From NCBI RefSeq assembly GCF_026914265.1, contig NC_069136.1:30161201-30225200 (forward strand): a stretch of 64,000 bases of DNA, in the 5' to 3' direction. The position numbers were made by a program, and so were the translations under genes. The stretch is from Mya arenaria. Lineage: Eukaryota; Mollusca; Bivalvia; Myida; Myidae. Positions 47,952 through 61,100 of this stretch are shown here, piece by piece (the first letter of the stretch is position 1; each line of letters begins with the position of its first letter). The notes beneath the pieces were generated by a model. The model saw nothing but the letters and a program-made list of their open reading frames with translations, was not told the origin of the DNA and ran no database searches.

Positions 47952-50900
47952 ATGCCTGATTGTGTTTCGAAAAGGCATGAAGTCTGTGTCCGCTTTTCAT
48001 CCGTTGTCATCTTCGGTACGTTCTTGTTAAACCACCACTCTAACTTTTGTCAGCAATGAAAACGCACACGTTTTATTTCATGTGAGCATAATAATCAGCC
48101 TACTGAGTTCCAATCAGTGGTTCAAATTTGGTTTTGTCGAAATAAAGTTGATATACTTAATAAATGATAGAAACACATACTATTGTTTAGTTGTGATACC
48201 AAAAACATCATCAAATAATTTTATGAAATACAAACATGACATTGCCTCAATAGGAGGGTCTGTATCATTACATAGTTTATAGGGGCACAATAAAGGTACA
48301 TGACATTGCCTCGTTAGGAGGGTCTGTATCATTACATAGTTTATAGGGGCACAATAAAGGTACATGACATTGCCTCGTTAGGAGGGTCTGTATCATTACA
48401 TAGTTTATAGGGGCACAATAATGGTTGTTGCAAAAAATAACAAAAATGCAGAAGAACGATAAGTGAACAAATAAAAAATAATTAGCAATATTTTGGCGTT
48501 TTTTAACTGGAGAATTGGTGACCACGTAGCCATTAATTAAAAAAAAAAACATTCATAAAGGCTAATATGTTTTAACTGTACACTAATCATATTCTTTTTC
48601 AGATTAATTCAACATAAAATTGCATTAATATAAAATTAAATGTTTTGCATCATATTGTGCGCCTTCAAAGCCTCAGTAAACACCTGTTTCACTTATTTGT
48701 CCAAGGCACTAACCGTAACATTTATTATCAATAATATTATGACGCATGTGAAGCATGTATGTGTTGTATTGTGACGCATGTTAAACCTGTCTGTGTTATT
48801 TTGTGCCGCATGTTAAACCTGTCTGTGTTATTTTGTGACGCATGTGAAGCCTCTCTGTGTTGAATTGACGCATGTAAAGCCTGTCTGTGTCGTTTTGTGA
48901 CGCATTTGAAGCCTGCCTGTGTTGTTTTGTGGCGCATGTGAAGCCTGTCTGTGTTGTATTGTGACGCATTTGAAGCCTGCCTGTGTTGTTTTGTGGCGCA
49001 TGTGAAGCCTGTCGGTGTTGTATTGTGGCGCATGTATTGTGACGCACGTGAAGCATGTATGTGTTGTATTGTGGCGCATGTGAAGCCTGTCTGTGTTGTT
49101 TTGTGACGCATGTGAAGCCTGTATGTGTTGTATTGTGACGCATGTGGAGCCTGTATGTGTTGTATTGTGACGCATGTGGAGCCTGTATGTGTTGTATTGT
49201 GACGCAAGTGAATCCTGTCTGTGTTGTATTGTGATGCATGTGAAGCCGGTATGTGTTTTTTTGTGGCGCTTCTGAAGCCTGTCTGTGTTGTTTTGTGGCG
49301 CATGTGAAGCCTCTATTTTTTGTATTGTGACGCATGTGAAGCCTGTCGGTGTTGTATTGTGACACATGTGAAGCCTGTCTGTGTTGTTTTGACGCATGTG
49401 AGCCTGTCTGTGTTGTTTTTGACGCATGTGAAGCCTGTCTGTGTTTTAGTGACGCATGTGAAGCCTGTCTGTGATTTATTGACGTTTGTTAAACCTGTCT
49501 GTGATGTTTTGTGACGCATGTGAAGCCTGTCTGTGTTTTATTGGCGTTTGTTAATTCTGTTTGTGATGTTTTGTGACGCATGTGAAGCCTGTCTGTGTTG
49601 TATGTGTGACGGTGTGTGCATTTTGCTTCAAAACAGAACATTTTATGTCTTGACTAATGAGCGTTTTCATTGTATTTGAATGAAATGTTTGCGCCTATGA
49701 GCTGTTTGTTGTTTTTCTTTGTCTGTGTAGGCTTGATTGCAGGGCTTTTGCTATACGGACTAGCTTCATTTAAGAACCCAACCCGGCTACTAGAAGTTCA
49801 AGCTGGTGATCAGACTGTACTAAGGAATCGGAAACCGCAAAACAAGAAAATGATTAAACCGACGTTTCCGAGCAATTTAGGTCAGATTTTGGAATTAATA
49901 TTTATTTACATTGATATATATTATGAATGTATTAGTATACCTGTAACTAATTATTTGATAAAGAAAAAAAACATTCGTGTGAACATAGAACATGTACGAT
50001 GAACATGACCACTGAACACACTTAATTACTGGTTAAAACCAGTGTGTTCAGTGGTCATGTTCATCGTACATGTTTACAAGTTGTCCGTAAATATCTTTTT
50101 ATTTTATCTTGTAAAAAATAGTTTATTACGAAATGATAATAATTATTCATATGTAATCCTTTTTAATACGTCTTACAATATTTAGAAGCTTTGATAAATT
50201 TTCTGTTGAAGTTTTACATCTTTCAACTTTTCATAATTATATATCTACAAGCATTTTTGGCGATTATTGTTTTCAATGAATAAAATATTGCTCAATGTCA
50301 ACTTTTTCTGAACCATGACATGTTATGCACAACATTTATAATATGTCAGATTTTGTGCATTCGCTATATTTAAGACAAAATCGGACTTCTTCTCAAACCA
50401 ATCAAGTACGATACGCCATGCAAATCCAGTATTGAGAAACATTCAGCTGCAAATTTGCACAGCTTAGATGAATTTCATTCTGCTACCAAAGGTAAGTGAT
50501 AATTGTATACACACAATGACAGTGACACAATGTCGCTGGGGTTGACAGTGTGATTGACGGGGTTGACAGTGTTGACAGTATGATTGACGGGGATGACCGT
50601 GTTGACAGTATGATTGACGGGGTTGACATGGTTGACAGTGTGATTGACGAGGTTGACATGGTTGACAGTATGATTGACGTGGATGACCGTGTTGACAGTA
50701 TGATTGACGGGGATGACCGTAATTGACGGGGTTGACAGTATGATTGACGGGGATGACCGTGTTGACAGTGTGATTGACGGGGATAACCGTGTTGACAGTG
50801 TGATTGACGGGGATGACCGTGTTGACAGTGTGATTGACGGGGATGACCGTGTTGACAGTGTGATTGACGGGGATGACCGTGTTGACAGTTGACCGTGTTG

Positions 50901-53900
50901 ACAGTGTGATTGACGGGGATAACCGTGTTGACATTGTGATTGACGGAGATGACCGTGTTGACGGGGATGACCGTGATTGACAGGATTGACAGTGTGATTG
51001 ACGGGGATGACCGTGTTGACAGTGTGATTGACGGGGATGACCGTTTTGACAGTGTGATTGACGGGGATGACCGTGTTGACAGTGTGATTGACGGGGATGA
51101 CCGTGTTGACAGTATGATTGACGGGGATGACCGTGATTGACAGGGTTGACAGTGTGATTGACGGGGATGACCGTGTTGACAGTGTGATTGACGGGGATGA
51201 CCGTTTTGACAGTGTGATTGCCGGGTTGAATAGTTGACAGTGTGATTGGCGGGGTTGACATGGTTGACAGTGTGATTGACGGGGATGACCGTGTGGATGA
51301 CCGTGTTGACAGTGTGATTGACGGGGATGACCGTGTTGACAGTGTGATTGACGGGGATGACCGTGTTGACAGTATGATTGACGGGGATGACCGTGATCGA
51401 CGGGATTGACAGTGCGATTGACGGGGATGACCGTGTTGACAGTGTGATTGACGGGGATGACCGTGTTGACAGTGTGATTGGCGGGGTTGACATGGTTGAT
51501 AGTGTGATTGACGGGGTTAACATGGTTGACAGTGTGATTGACGGGGTTGACAGTGTGGATGACCGTGTTGACAGTGTGATTGACGGGGATGACCGTGTTA
51601 ACAGTATGATTGACGGGGTTGACATTGTTAACAGTGTGATTGACAGGGTTGACCGTGTTGACAGTGTGATTGACGGGGTTGACCGTGTTGACAGTGTGAT
51701 TGACGGGGATGACCGTGTTGACAGTGTGATTGACGGGGATGACCGTGTTGACAGTGTGATTGACGGGGATGACCGTGTTGACAGTGTGATTGACGGGGAT
51801 GACCGTGTTGACAGTGTGATTGACGGGGATGACCGTGTTGACAGTGTGATTGACGGGGTTGACCGTGTTGACAGTGTGATTGACGGGGATGACCGTGTTG
51901 ACAGTGTGATTGACGGGGTTGACCGTGTTGACAGTGTGATTAACGTGGATGACCGTGTTGACAGTGTGATTGACGGGGATGACCGTGTTAACAGTTTGAT
52001 TGACGAGGCTGACCGTGTTGACAAAGTGATTGACGGGGCTGACCGTGTTGAAAGTGTGATTGACGGGGATGACCGTGTTGACAGTTTGATTGACGGGGTT
52101 GACCGTGTTGACAGTGTGATTGATGGGGATGTCAGTTTTGACAGTGTGATTGACGGGGATGACCGTGTTAACGATATGATTGACGGGGATGACAGTGTAA
52201 ACAGTACGATTGACAAGGATGACCGTGGTAACAGTATGATTGACGGGATTGACAGTTTGACAGTGCGATTGACGGGGATGACCGTGTTGACAGTATGATT
52301 GACGGGGTTGACCGTATTGACAGTATGATTAACGGGGTTGACCGTGTTGACAGTGTGATTGACGGGGATGACCGTGTTGGCAGTGTAATTGACGGGGTTG
52401 ACCGTGTTGACAATGTGATTGACGGGGATGACCGTGTTGACAGTGTGATTGACGGGGATGACCGTGTTGACAGTGTGATTGACGGGGTTGACCGTGTTGA
52501 CAAAGTGATTGACGGGGCTGACCGTGTTGACAGTGTGATTGACGGGGATGACCGTGTTGACAGTGTGATTGACGTGGATGACCTTGTTAACAGTGTGATT
52601 GACGGGGATGACCGTGTTGACAGTGTGATTGACGGGGTTGACAGTGTGATTGATGGGGATGTCAGTTTTGACAGTGTGATTGACGGGGATGACCGTGTTA
52701 ACGATAAGATTGACGGGGATGACAGTGTAAACAGTACGATTGACAAGGATGACCGTGGTAACAGTATGATTGACGGGGTTGACAGTTTTGACAGTGTGAT
52801 TGACGTGGATGACCGTGTTGACAGTATGATTGACGGGGTTGACCGTATTGACAGTATGATTAACGGGGTTGACCGTGTTGACAGTGTGATTGACGGGGAT
52901 GACCGTGTTGACAGTGTGATTGACGGGGCTGACTGTATTGACAGTGTGATTGACGGGGGTGACCGTGTTGACAGTGTGATTGACGGGGATGACCGTGTTA
53001 ACAGTATGATTGACGGGGCTGACCGTGTTGACAGTATGATTGACGGGGCTGACCGTGTTGACAGTGTGATTGACGGGGATGTCCGTGTTGACAGTGTGAT
53101 TGACGGGGCTGACTGTATTGACAGTGTGATTGACGGGGGTGACCGTGTTGACAGTGTGATTGACGGGGATGACCGTGTTGACAGTGTGATTGACGGGGCT
53201 GACCGTGTTGACAGTGTGATTGACGGGGATGACCGTGTTGACAGTGTGATTGACGGTTATGACCGTGTTGACAGTTTGTTTGACGGGGATGACCGTGTTG
53301 ACAGTGTGATTGACGTGGATGACCGTGTTGACAGTGTGATTGACGGGGTTAACCGTGTTGACAGTGTGATTGACGGGGGTGACCGTGTTGACAGTTTGTT
53401 TGACGTGGCTGACCGTGTTGACAGTATGATTTACGGGATTGACATGGTTGACAGTGTGATTGACGGGGTTGCCATGATTGACAGTGTGATTGACGTGGAT
53501 GACCGTGTAGACAGTATAATTGACGGTGTTGACATGGTTGACAGTGTGATTGATGGGGTTGACATGGTTGACAGTGTGATTAACGGGGTTGATATGGTTG
53601 ACAGTATGATTGGCGGAGATGACCGTATGGACAGTGTCATTAGCGGAGTTGACATGGTTGACAGTGTGATTGACGGGGGTAACCGTGTAGACAGTGTAAT
53701 TGACGGGGTTGACCGTGTTGATACTGTGATTGACGGGGATGACCGTGTTGATAGTATGATTGACGGGAATGACCGTGTTTAAAGTATGATTGACGGGGAT
53801 GACCGTGTTGACAGTGTGATTGACGGGGATGACCGTGTTGACAGTGTGATTGACGGGGATGACCGTGTTGACAGTATGATTGACGGGGATGACCGTGTTG

Positions 53901-56900
53901 ACAGTGTGATTGACGGGGATGACCGTGTTGATAGTATGATTGACGGGGATGACCGTGTTGACAGTGTGATTGACGGGGATGACCGTGTAGACAGTGTGAT
54001 TGACGGAGGTGACCGTGTTGACAGTATGATTGACGGGGATGACCGTGTTGACAGTATGATTGACGGGGATGACCGTGTTGACAGTGTGATTGACGGGGAT
54101 GACCGTGTCGACAGTGTGATTGACGGGGTTGAAATGGTTGACAGTAAGATTGACGGGGATGACCGTGTTGACAGTTTGATTGACTGGGTTGACATGGTTG
54201 ACAGTGTGATTAACGGGGTTGACATGATTGACAGTATGATTGACCGAGATGACCGTGTTGACAGTGTCATTGGCGGGGTTGACATGGTTGACAGTGTGAT
54301 TGACGGGGTAGACCGTGCTGACAGGGTTGACAGTGTGTACAGTGGTCACAGCGTTGACAGTGTTGGCAGGAATGTACCAAACGTTGCTGGCGAACACACC
54401 GATGTATCCGTTTTCTCACTAGCTATGTCATATTTACGAATAAAGAATTAAATGGCAGAATGGACAAATCTTATTATCAAACTTAAAAGCAAAAGCTGAA
54501 AGCAAAAACTTTGAACAAAACCGATAGCTTTGTTCAAGCCATTCTTAACAAAAACAATATGCATTCAAATGTTGACAACATTCCTTTTAATGTTTGCAAA
54601 TTACGGAACAAATTCAACATGTGTTTACATGACACATACAACCCTCTTTTTATCTGTCTACATTGGAGTAAGGAATATGATCCTCGACTGCAAACCGATA
54701 CTACCAGGGTTATAATGCAAATGTCGAGAAGTATCTTCTTGAATGTATTCGTATTACAGAGTTGTTTAACCCGACGGCATATATAGACCCCGAGTCCCAC
54801 GGGGACCCCGTCTTTGTTACTGCCGCATCCTCCAACCACTTCACGGAGGTTCTGGGGCTAATAGAGAACATGAACGCCGTAGTGAGGCGGTGGATGCCAC
54901 ATTTTACACTGTACATATTCAACCTGGGACTCAACAACACCGAGCTTAACCAGGTAGTTCGCTCCTATAATGAACGTCTACCGTGATTGGTATTAAATCC
55001 CCCTAGGTTTTACTGTTGATCCTTATGTTCAATGTTGTATAGTAGTACATGTAGAAGACTACCCCTGAATTTTAAACGCCACAGACAAATGCCCTGTCTC
55101 AAATTGTTAACGTCAGATTGTTATCAAACTTCTACAGGGTACTCCTTTGTTATTAGTGGGTTTAGGAGTTGGAAAACGTTTACGTGTATTCTAATGAAGC
55201 CGTAGAATATAACTGTATTTTCCTATTTTTTTCAGTATTTCGTTTCCAAATTTGCTATTTTTCAGATACGTAACGTCTGCCGATGTCATATTCTACGTTT
55301 CCCGTTTGACCGTTTCCCTGACCACGTGCGGGTTTTGTTTGGCTACACATTTAAACCTCTCAGTATACAGGTTGAATTCTTGTTTTGTTTTCTTTTTAGA
55401 TGATTGTATGGTTTTATAACATAGTAAACATGACAGTGTGGCAGAGTTTACTTAATCAAGGAACCATACCAGTGTGAGTTTTATTCATGACGTTTATTTC
55501 TGTGACCACAACACTGCGGCAGAGTTATTAATTACGTGTATTTCTGTAATCATTTGATGACATTATAATTACATTTCTGCTATCACCATTGTAAACCATT
55601 AGACTGAAGATCGTTTATTCTGAAATCATGCCACACTGAATATTAATTTAGCATATAAGTTACACAGAACCCCCCCCCCCCCCCCCCCCCCAACAGGTAT
55701 CACTTTTCAGTTAACAACTTTCCTTCTATATTACACATACAATTATATCACATAAAGCCAAATAATTAATTAATACATCAGTGTTTAAATTATTGAATTT
55801 AACTTGAATAATAGTCCATGTGCATGTTACTTATTGCACTGTCCAGAGATTTCCACAATACAACACGTTATGCGGAAGTCGTTTATCTTTCATTTAGCCA
55901 ATACTTATAAAACACTAAAATTAAAACTGGAACCAAAGTCCAAACTGTAAACCCTTACACCTGTGAGAAACGTAATCTTTATATTCATGATCGTAACAAT
56001 CGCAAAAAATGAGTATAAAGACATGCATGCATGCACTTGAGTTCAATAAATAGATTATAGTAATAATCAAACATATCTATTAGTAAGTTTCTTGGAACGA
56101 GCCAATTTATGCAAAAAAAGCATGGAAACCAGTGATATAAGACTGCTGACAAAAAATCAGATCGCAGACTTTTATATTTGAGTTAAAAAATGACGTGTTA
56201 TGTATTTTTCTTAAACTGTTAGAAACGCTTTTAGCCATAAAACATTAATTTTCGAACTGAAATAAGAAAATCTGCGATCTGGTTTTTGTCAGCAGTCTTA
56301 ATCACTGGTTTGCAGATATTTACGAAAAAAATGGCTCATTTCAAGACAAATAAGGATAAAAGTTGTCAAAACAGTAAATCTGTGAGAGTGCAGCTTGACA
56401 GTGGGATATGGGACTTAGACCCTGTTGGGGTTGGATTTAAAGCCCCTAGTATTCAATTCAGGGTACTTCTTTCTTTTTTGAAATAGAAATGTTTAGCAAA
56501 ACGCGCCACCAAACATAACAAATGTTCAAACGTTTAAAATTGAAAGCTGTAAGTCATGATTTCAGGATTATTCCCCAATGCTATCTCCTACTAGGTTCTG
56601 CGTTGATGATATAAATGATTGGAAACTTGGTCCTAGTCTAAAATCGTTCATATGGACAAAATCATTTCATCAATGCCCCTTTGGTTGAAGTTTTATCCAC
56701 GCCGAGATTATATACCTGATCAAACAACTACTGTGTTGTATGTGACCACACGCTACTTATCAAAGGTTTATATGATATATGCTGACCCCAATTCCATACA
56801 TGTACCTAGATATATTTTCAGTTGATTGCCAAAGACCATCCATTCCTGGTATGGATGGACACGTCAGTTCGCTTCAAGTCTGTTGACCCTCGACCGATGT

Positions 56901-57388
56901 TCCGATCCTGCAGACATCAAGGCGTGGTCGGAGTTAAGGGGTCTGGATCTATAGCAAGACGGACACTACCGAACACATTCGCGTACTTCAACAAAGAACC
57001 ATGCGCGTTCAGAAAGCTTCCGGAGATTCAAGCAACCTTCATTGTGCTGACAGTGGACCGGTTTGTGAGTGAGAGTATCATCAAGCCGTGGGTAGGCTGT
57101 GCTCTCACGCCGGGGTGCATGCTTCCTCAGCCAGATCCACAACCTTACATAAACTGCTTCACACATGGGGACGTGTATGGAGAGTGTCATAGGTTTGACC
57201 AATCAGTGCTGGGAATTCTTCTGTACGCGAATTACGGGTCAGACATCTACCATGAGCAGCTTAGCGACAATGGACCTCACTTTTGTATGAAGCGTGCATG
57301 CTCTTCAAACGGAATTGGAATACGTATTAACAATATGGGTCTGAGATTTAAAAACTTACTTGGTTCATTAAACGGTGCTACGAATTGA
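47952..57388 (+). CDS. Type II membrane protein, DUF1647/glycosyltransferase-like
   Basis: Six exons join in consistent phase: 47952-48015, 49731-49880, 50375-50491, 54760-54953, 55266-55370 and 56822-57388, giving 398 residues. All introns are GT-AG. The ATG lies eight bases into an exon with a good acceptor, so a non-coding first exon is likely upstream. About 20 residues precede one transmembrane anchor (SSVVIFGLIAGLLLYGLASF), followed by a basic stem, which is the Golgi type II layout. The luminal part has DPVFVTAASSNHFTE, LYIFNLGLNN, the C-rich RFPFDRFPDHVR block and HPFLVWMDTSVRF. These fit the invertebrate family called DUF1647, which I take to be glycosyltransferase-like; WMDTSVRF could hold a metal-binding aspartate. 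No stop or frameshift is seen. The fold and exons are well supported, the enzymatic role is inferred. Confidence 0.82.
48233..48424. repeat. 64-bp tandem triplication in intron 1
   Basis: Three copies with anchors ATTGCCTC at 48241, 48305 and 48369 are nearly identical. The unit includes AGGAGGGTCTGTATCATTAC and TTTATAGGGGCACAATAA. Confidence 0.95.
48738..49605. repeat. 32-bp minisatellite, about 27 copies, intron 1
   Basis: The unit is GACGCATGTGAAGCCTGTCT followed by GTGTTGTATTGT, with indels in some copies. The minus-strand frames of up to 199 codons with RHKTTQTGFTC-like repeats are artefacts of this array. Confidence 0.93.
49989..50074. repeat. Perfect 34-bp inverted repeat (hairpin) in intron 2
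   Basis: The left arm 49989-50022 starts AACATGTACGATGAACATGA and the right arm 50041-50074 is its exact inverse. The loop is 18 bases. The loop with the arm ends can also pair as ACTGGTT/AACCAGT, an alternative smaller hairpin. It could be a foldback insertion, a small-RNA precursor or an assembly palindrome. Confidence 0.95.
50525..54345. repeat. 30-bp minisatellite, about 125 copies, intron 3
   Basis: The unit is GATTGACGGGGATGACCGTG followed by TTGACAGTGT, with variants GGGTTGAC, GGGGCTGACC and ATGGTTGAC. The whole array lies between the donor at 50491 and the acceptor at 54759 of the DUF1647-like gene. Because the unit is ten codons long, frames stay open on both strands, up to 1,304 codons on the minus strand (54397-50483) and 495 on the plus. 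Both are monotonous repeats (for example VNHTVNTVIP or VDSVIDGDDR) and are not taken as genes. Confidence 0.95.
55670..55692. repeat. Poly-C tract
   Basis: An uninterrupted run of 23 C in intron 5 of the DUF1647-like gene. Confidence 0.92.
56091..56396. repeat. Palindromic MITE, copy lacking its left end, intron 5
   Basis: It begins at CTTGGAACGAGCCAATTTAT inside the left arm and runs to CTGTGAGAGTGCAGCTT. GACTGCTGACAAAAAATCAG and the inverse CTGGTTTTTGTCAGCAGTCTT are both present. The first 45 bases or so of the element are missing. Confidence 0.85.
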
Positions 57389-58129
57389 CCAGAGCACAGA
57401 CGGAAATGCTGGTAGAATATTCAGGCATAGTGTTCGTGTTAAATGCGTTTCCATGTTTTACATCATGCCATTGACTTGTAAATTCTGTATGTAATTACTG
57501 TTCAAATATAAAGTAATCATCTTAAGTGCCTCATTTTATCAGATATTTCGTTGTCCAGTTGTAGACAGCTTAACGCGTATATGAACCACTCTCGGGTCAA
57601 GACGCTCTCATAATGGGGCCCAAAGCGTCATCGGATATATTGTACCTGCGGTTAACAATCACAATCTGCTTCAGCCAGTACTTAACTAATGAACATATAT
57701 TAAATTATTAATCTAGGCCTGCCTCTCATCCAATACGTTAGGGATTCGATCCTCATCAGGTTTCTTCTTACGGCCTCTTTAAAATGACATGTGTACTGGT
57801 GCGTTGACCAGTCGTTACCAATTACCTTACCACTAACCTTAATGTCTGTAATGCATTTGAAATAAAGTATGTCCATCTCGTTGTACTGAATGCAGTTGTT
57901 ACTTGGCGAACGTGATACCCATGAACAGGATCAAACCCTCCCCAGAAAATGGCAGGACACCTAGTGATAGCGCACATCCCTCTCCCAGACTAAGGTAGGA
58001 CACCCAGAAACTGCGCCAATCCCTTCCCCAGAAAAGGGCAAGACACCCAGAAACAGCACCCATCCCTACCCCCAAAAAGGGCAGGACACCGTCCAAGGAA
58101 CAGCACCCACCCCTCTCCCAGAATAAAGT
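57389..58129. other. 3' flank of the DUF1647-like gene
   Basis: No AATAAA occurs in the first 450 bases; AATATAAAG at about 57506 and AATAAA at about 57860 are candidates for poly-A signals. A SINE-like fragment with TAGTCTCT-type and B-box-like TAGGGATTCGATCCTC (about 57740-57756) is seen. From about 57900 the sequence merges into degenerate satellite copies (CCCAGAAACAGCACCCATCC). Confidence 0.5.
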
Positions 58130-61100
58130 ACACACCCAGTAACCATGCCCATCCCTCTCCCAGAATTGGACAGGATACTTAGTTGTAGTGCCTACCCCTC
58201 TCCCAAAATTGGGCAAGACACCCATCACCTCGCTTTTAGAATAGGGCGGGGAAACCCAGTAACAGCGTACATTTTTCTCTCGGAAAAGGACAGGAAAATC
58301 AGAAACAGCGCACACTTTTCCCTCAGTATAGGGCGGAAAACCTAGTAACAGCGCACACTTGTCTCTCAGTATAGGTCGGAAAACCTAGTAACAGCGCACA
58401 CTTGTCTCTCAGTATAGGGCGGAAAACCTAGTAACAGTGCACACTTGTCTCTCAGTATAGGGCGGAAAACCTAGTAACAGTGCACACTTGTCTCTCAGTA
58501 TAGGGCGGAAAACCTAGTAACAGCGCACACTTGTCTCTCAGTATAGGTCGGAAAACCTAGTAACAGCGCACACTTTTCCCTCAGTATAGGTCGGAAAACC
58601 TAGTAACAGCGCACACTTGTCTCTCAGTATAGGGCGGAAAACCTAGTAACAGCGCACACTTGTCTCTCAGTATAGGGCGGAAAACCTAGTAACAGCGCAC
58701 ACTTGTCTCTCAGTATAGGGCGGAAAACCTAGTAACAGCGCACACTTGTCTCTCAGTATAGGGCGGAAAACCTAGTAACAGCGCACACTTTTCCCTCAGT
58801 ATCGGTCGGAAAACCTAGTAACAGCGCACACTTTTCCCTCAGTATAGGTCGGAAAACCTAGTAACAGCGCACACTTGTCTCTCAGTATAGGTCGGAAAAC
58901 CTAGTAACAGCGCACACTTGTCTCTCAGTATAGGTCGGAAAACCTAGTAACAGCGCACACTTGTCTCTCAGTATAGGTCGGAAAACCTAGTTACAGCGCA
59001 CACTTGTCTCTCAGTATAGGTCGGAAAACCTAGTAACAGCGCACACTTGTCTCTCAGAATAGGTCGGAAAACCTAGTAACAGCGCACACTTGTCCCTCAG
59101 TATAGGTCGGAAAACCTAGTAACAGCGCACACTTGTCTCTCAGTATAGGTCGGAAAACCTAGTAACAGCGCACACTTGTCTCTCAGTATAGGGCGGAAAA
59201 CCTAGTAACAGCGCACACTTGTCTCTCAGTATAGGGCGGAAAACCTAGTAACAGCGCACACTTGTCTCTCAGTATAGGTCGGAAAACCTAGTAACAGCGC
59301 ACACTTGTCTCTCAGTATAGGTCGGAAAACCTAGTTACAGCGCACACTTTTCTCTCTGTATAGGTCGGAAAACCTAGTAACAGCGCACACTTGTCTCTCT
59401 GTATAGGTCGGAAAACCTAGTTACAGCGCACACTTGTCTCTCAGTATAGGTCGGAAAACCTAGTTACAGCGCACACTTGTTTCTCAGTATAGGTCGGAAA
59501 ACCTAGTAACAGCGCACACTTGTCTCTCAGTATAGGTCGGAAAACCTAGTTACAGCGCACACTTGTCTCTCTGTATAGGTCGGAAAACCTAGTAACAGCG
59601 CACACTTGTCTCTCTGTATAGGTCGGAAAACCTAGTAACAGCGCACACTTGTCTCTCAGTATAGGTCGGAAAACCTAGTAACAGCGCACACTTGTCTCTC
59701 AGTATAGGTCGGAAAACCTAGTAACAGCGCACACTTGTCTCTCTGTATAGGTCGGAAAACCTAGTAACAGCGCACACTTTTCTCTCTGCATAGGTCGGAA
59801 AACCTAGTAACAGCGCACCTCAGTATAGGTCGGAAAACCTAGTAACAGCGCACACTTGTCTCTCAGTATAGGTCGGAAAACCTAGTTACAGCGCACACTT
59901 GTCTCTCAGTATAGGTCGGAAAACCTAGTAACAGCGCACACTTGTCTCTCAGTATCGGTCAGAAAACCTAGTAACAGCGCACACTTGTCTCTCTGTATAG
60001 GTCGGAAAACCTAGTTACAGCGCACACTTGTCTCTCAGTATAGGTCGGAAAACCTAGTTACAGCGCACACTTGTCTCTCAGTATAGGTCGGAAAACCTAG
60101 TAACAGCGCACACTTGTCTCTCAGTATAGGTCGGAAAACCTAGTAACAGCGCACACTTGTCTCTCAGTATAGGTCGGAAAACCTAGTAACAGCGCACACT
60201 TGTCTCTCAGTATAGGGCGGAAAACCTAGTAACAGCGCACACTTGTCTCTCAGTATAGGGCGGAAAACCTAGTAACAGCGCACACTTGTCTCTCAGTATA
60301 GGGCGGAAAACCTAGTAACAGCGCACACTTGTCTCTCAGTATAGGTCGGAAAACCTAGTAACAGCGCACACTTGTCCCTCAGTATAGGTCGGAAAACCTA
60401 GTAACAGCGCACACTTGTCTCTCAGTATAGGTCGGAAAACCTAGTAACAGCGCACACTTGTCTCTCAGTATAGGTCGGAAAATCAGAAACAGCGCACACT
60501 TGTCTCTCAGTATAGGTCGGAAAACCTAGTAACAGCGCACACTTGTCTCTCAGTATAGGTCGGAAAACCTAGTAACAGCGCACACTTGTCTCTCAGTCTA
60601 GGTCGGAAAACCTAGTTACAGCGCACACTTGTCTCTCAGTATAGGTCGGAAAACCTAGTAACAGCGCACACTTGTCTCTCAGTATAGGGCGGAAAACCTA
60701 GTAACAGCGCACACTTGTCTCTCAGTATAGGGCGGAAAACCTAGTAACAGCGCACACTTGTCTCTCAGTATAGGGCGGAAAACCTAGTAACAGCGCACAC
60801 TTGTCTCTCAGTATAGGTCGGAAAACCTAGTAACAGCGCACACTTGTCTCTCAGAATAGGTCGGAAAACCTAGTAACAGCGCACACTTGTCTCTCAGTAT
60901 AGGTCGGAAAACCTAGTTACAGCGCACACTTGTTTCTCAGTATAGGTCGGAAAACCTAGTAACAGCGCACACTTGTCTCTCAGTATAGGTCGGAAAACCT
61001 AGTAACAGCGCACACTTGTCTCTCAGTCTAGGGCGGAAAACCTAGTTACAGCGCACACTTGTTTCTCAGTATAGGTCGGAAAACCTAGTAACAGCGCACA

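Noticed and set aside
48737..49427. 188-199 codon minus-strand ORFs rich in Arg/His/Thr
   Set aside because: They are frames through the 32-bp minisatellite in intron 1 of the DUF1647-like gene.
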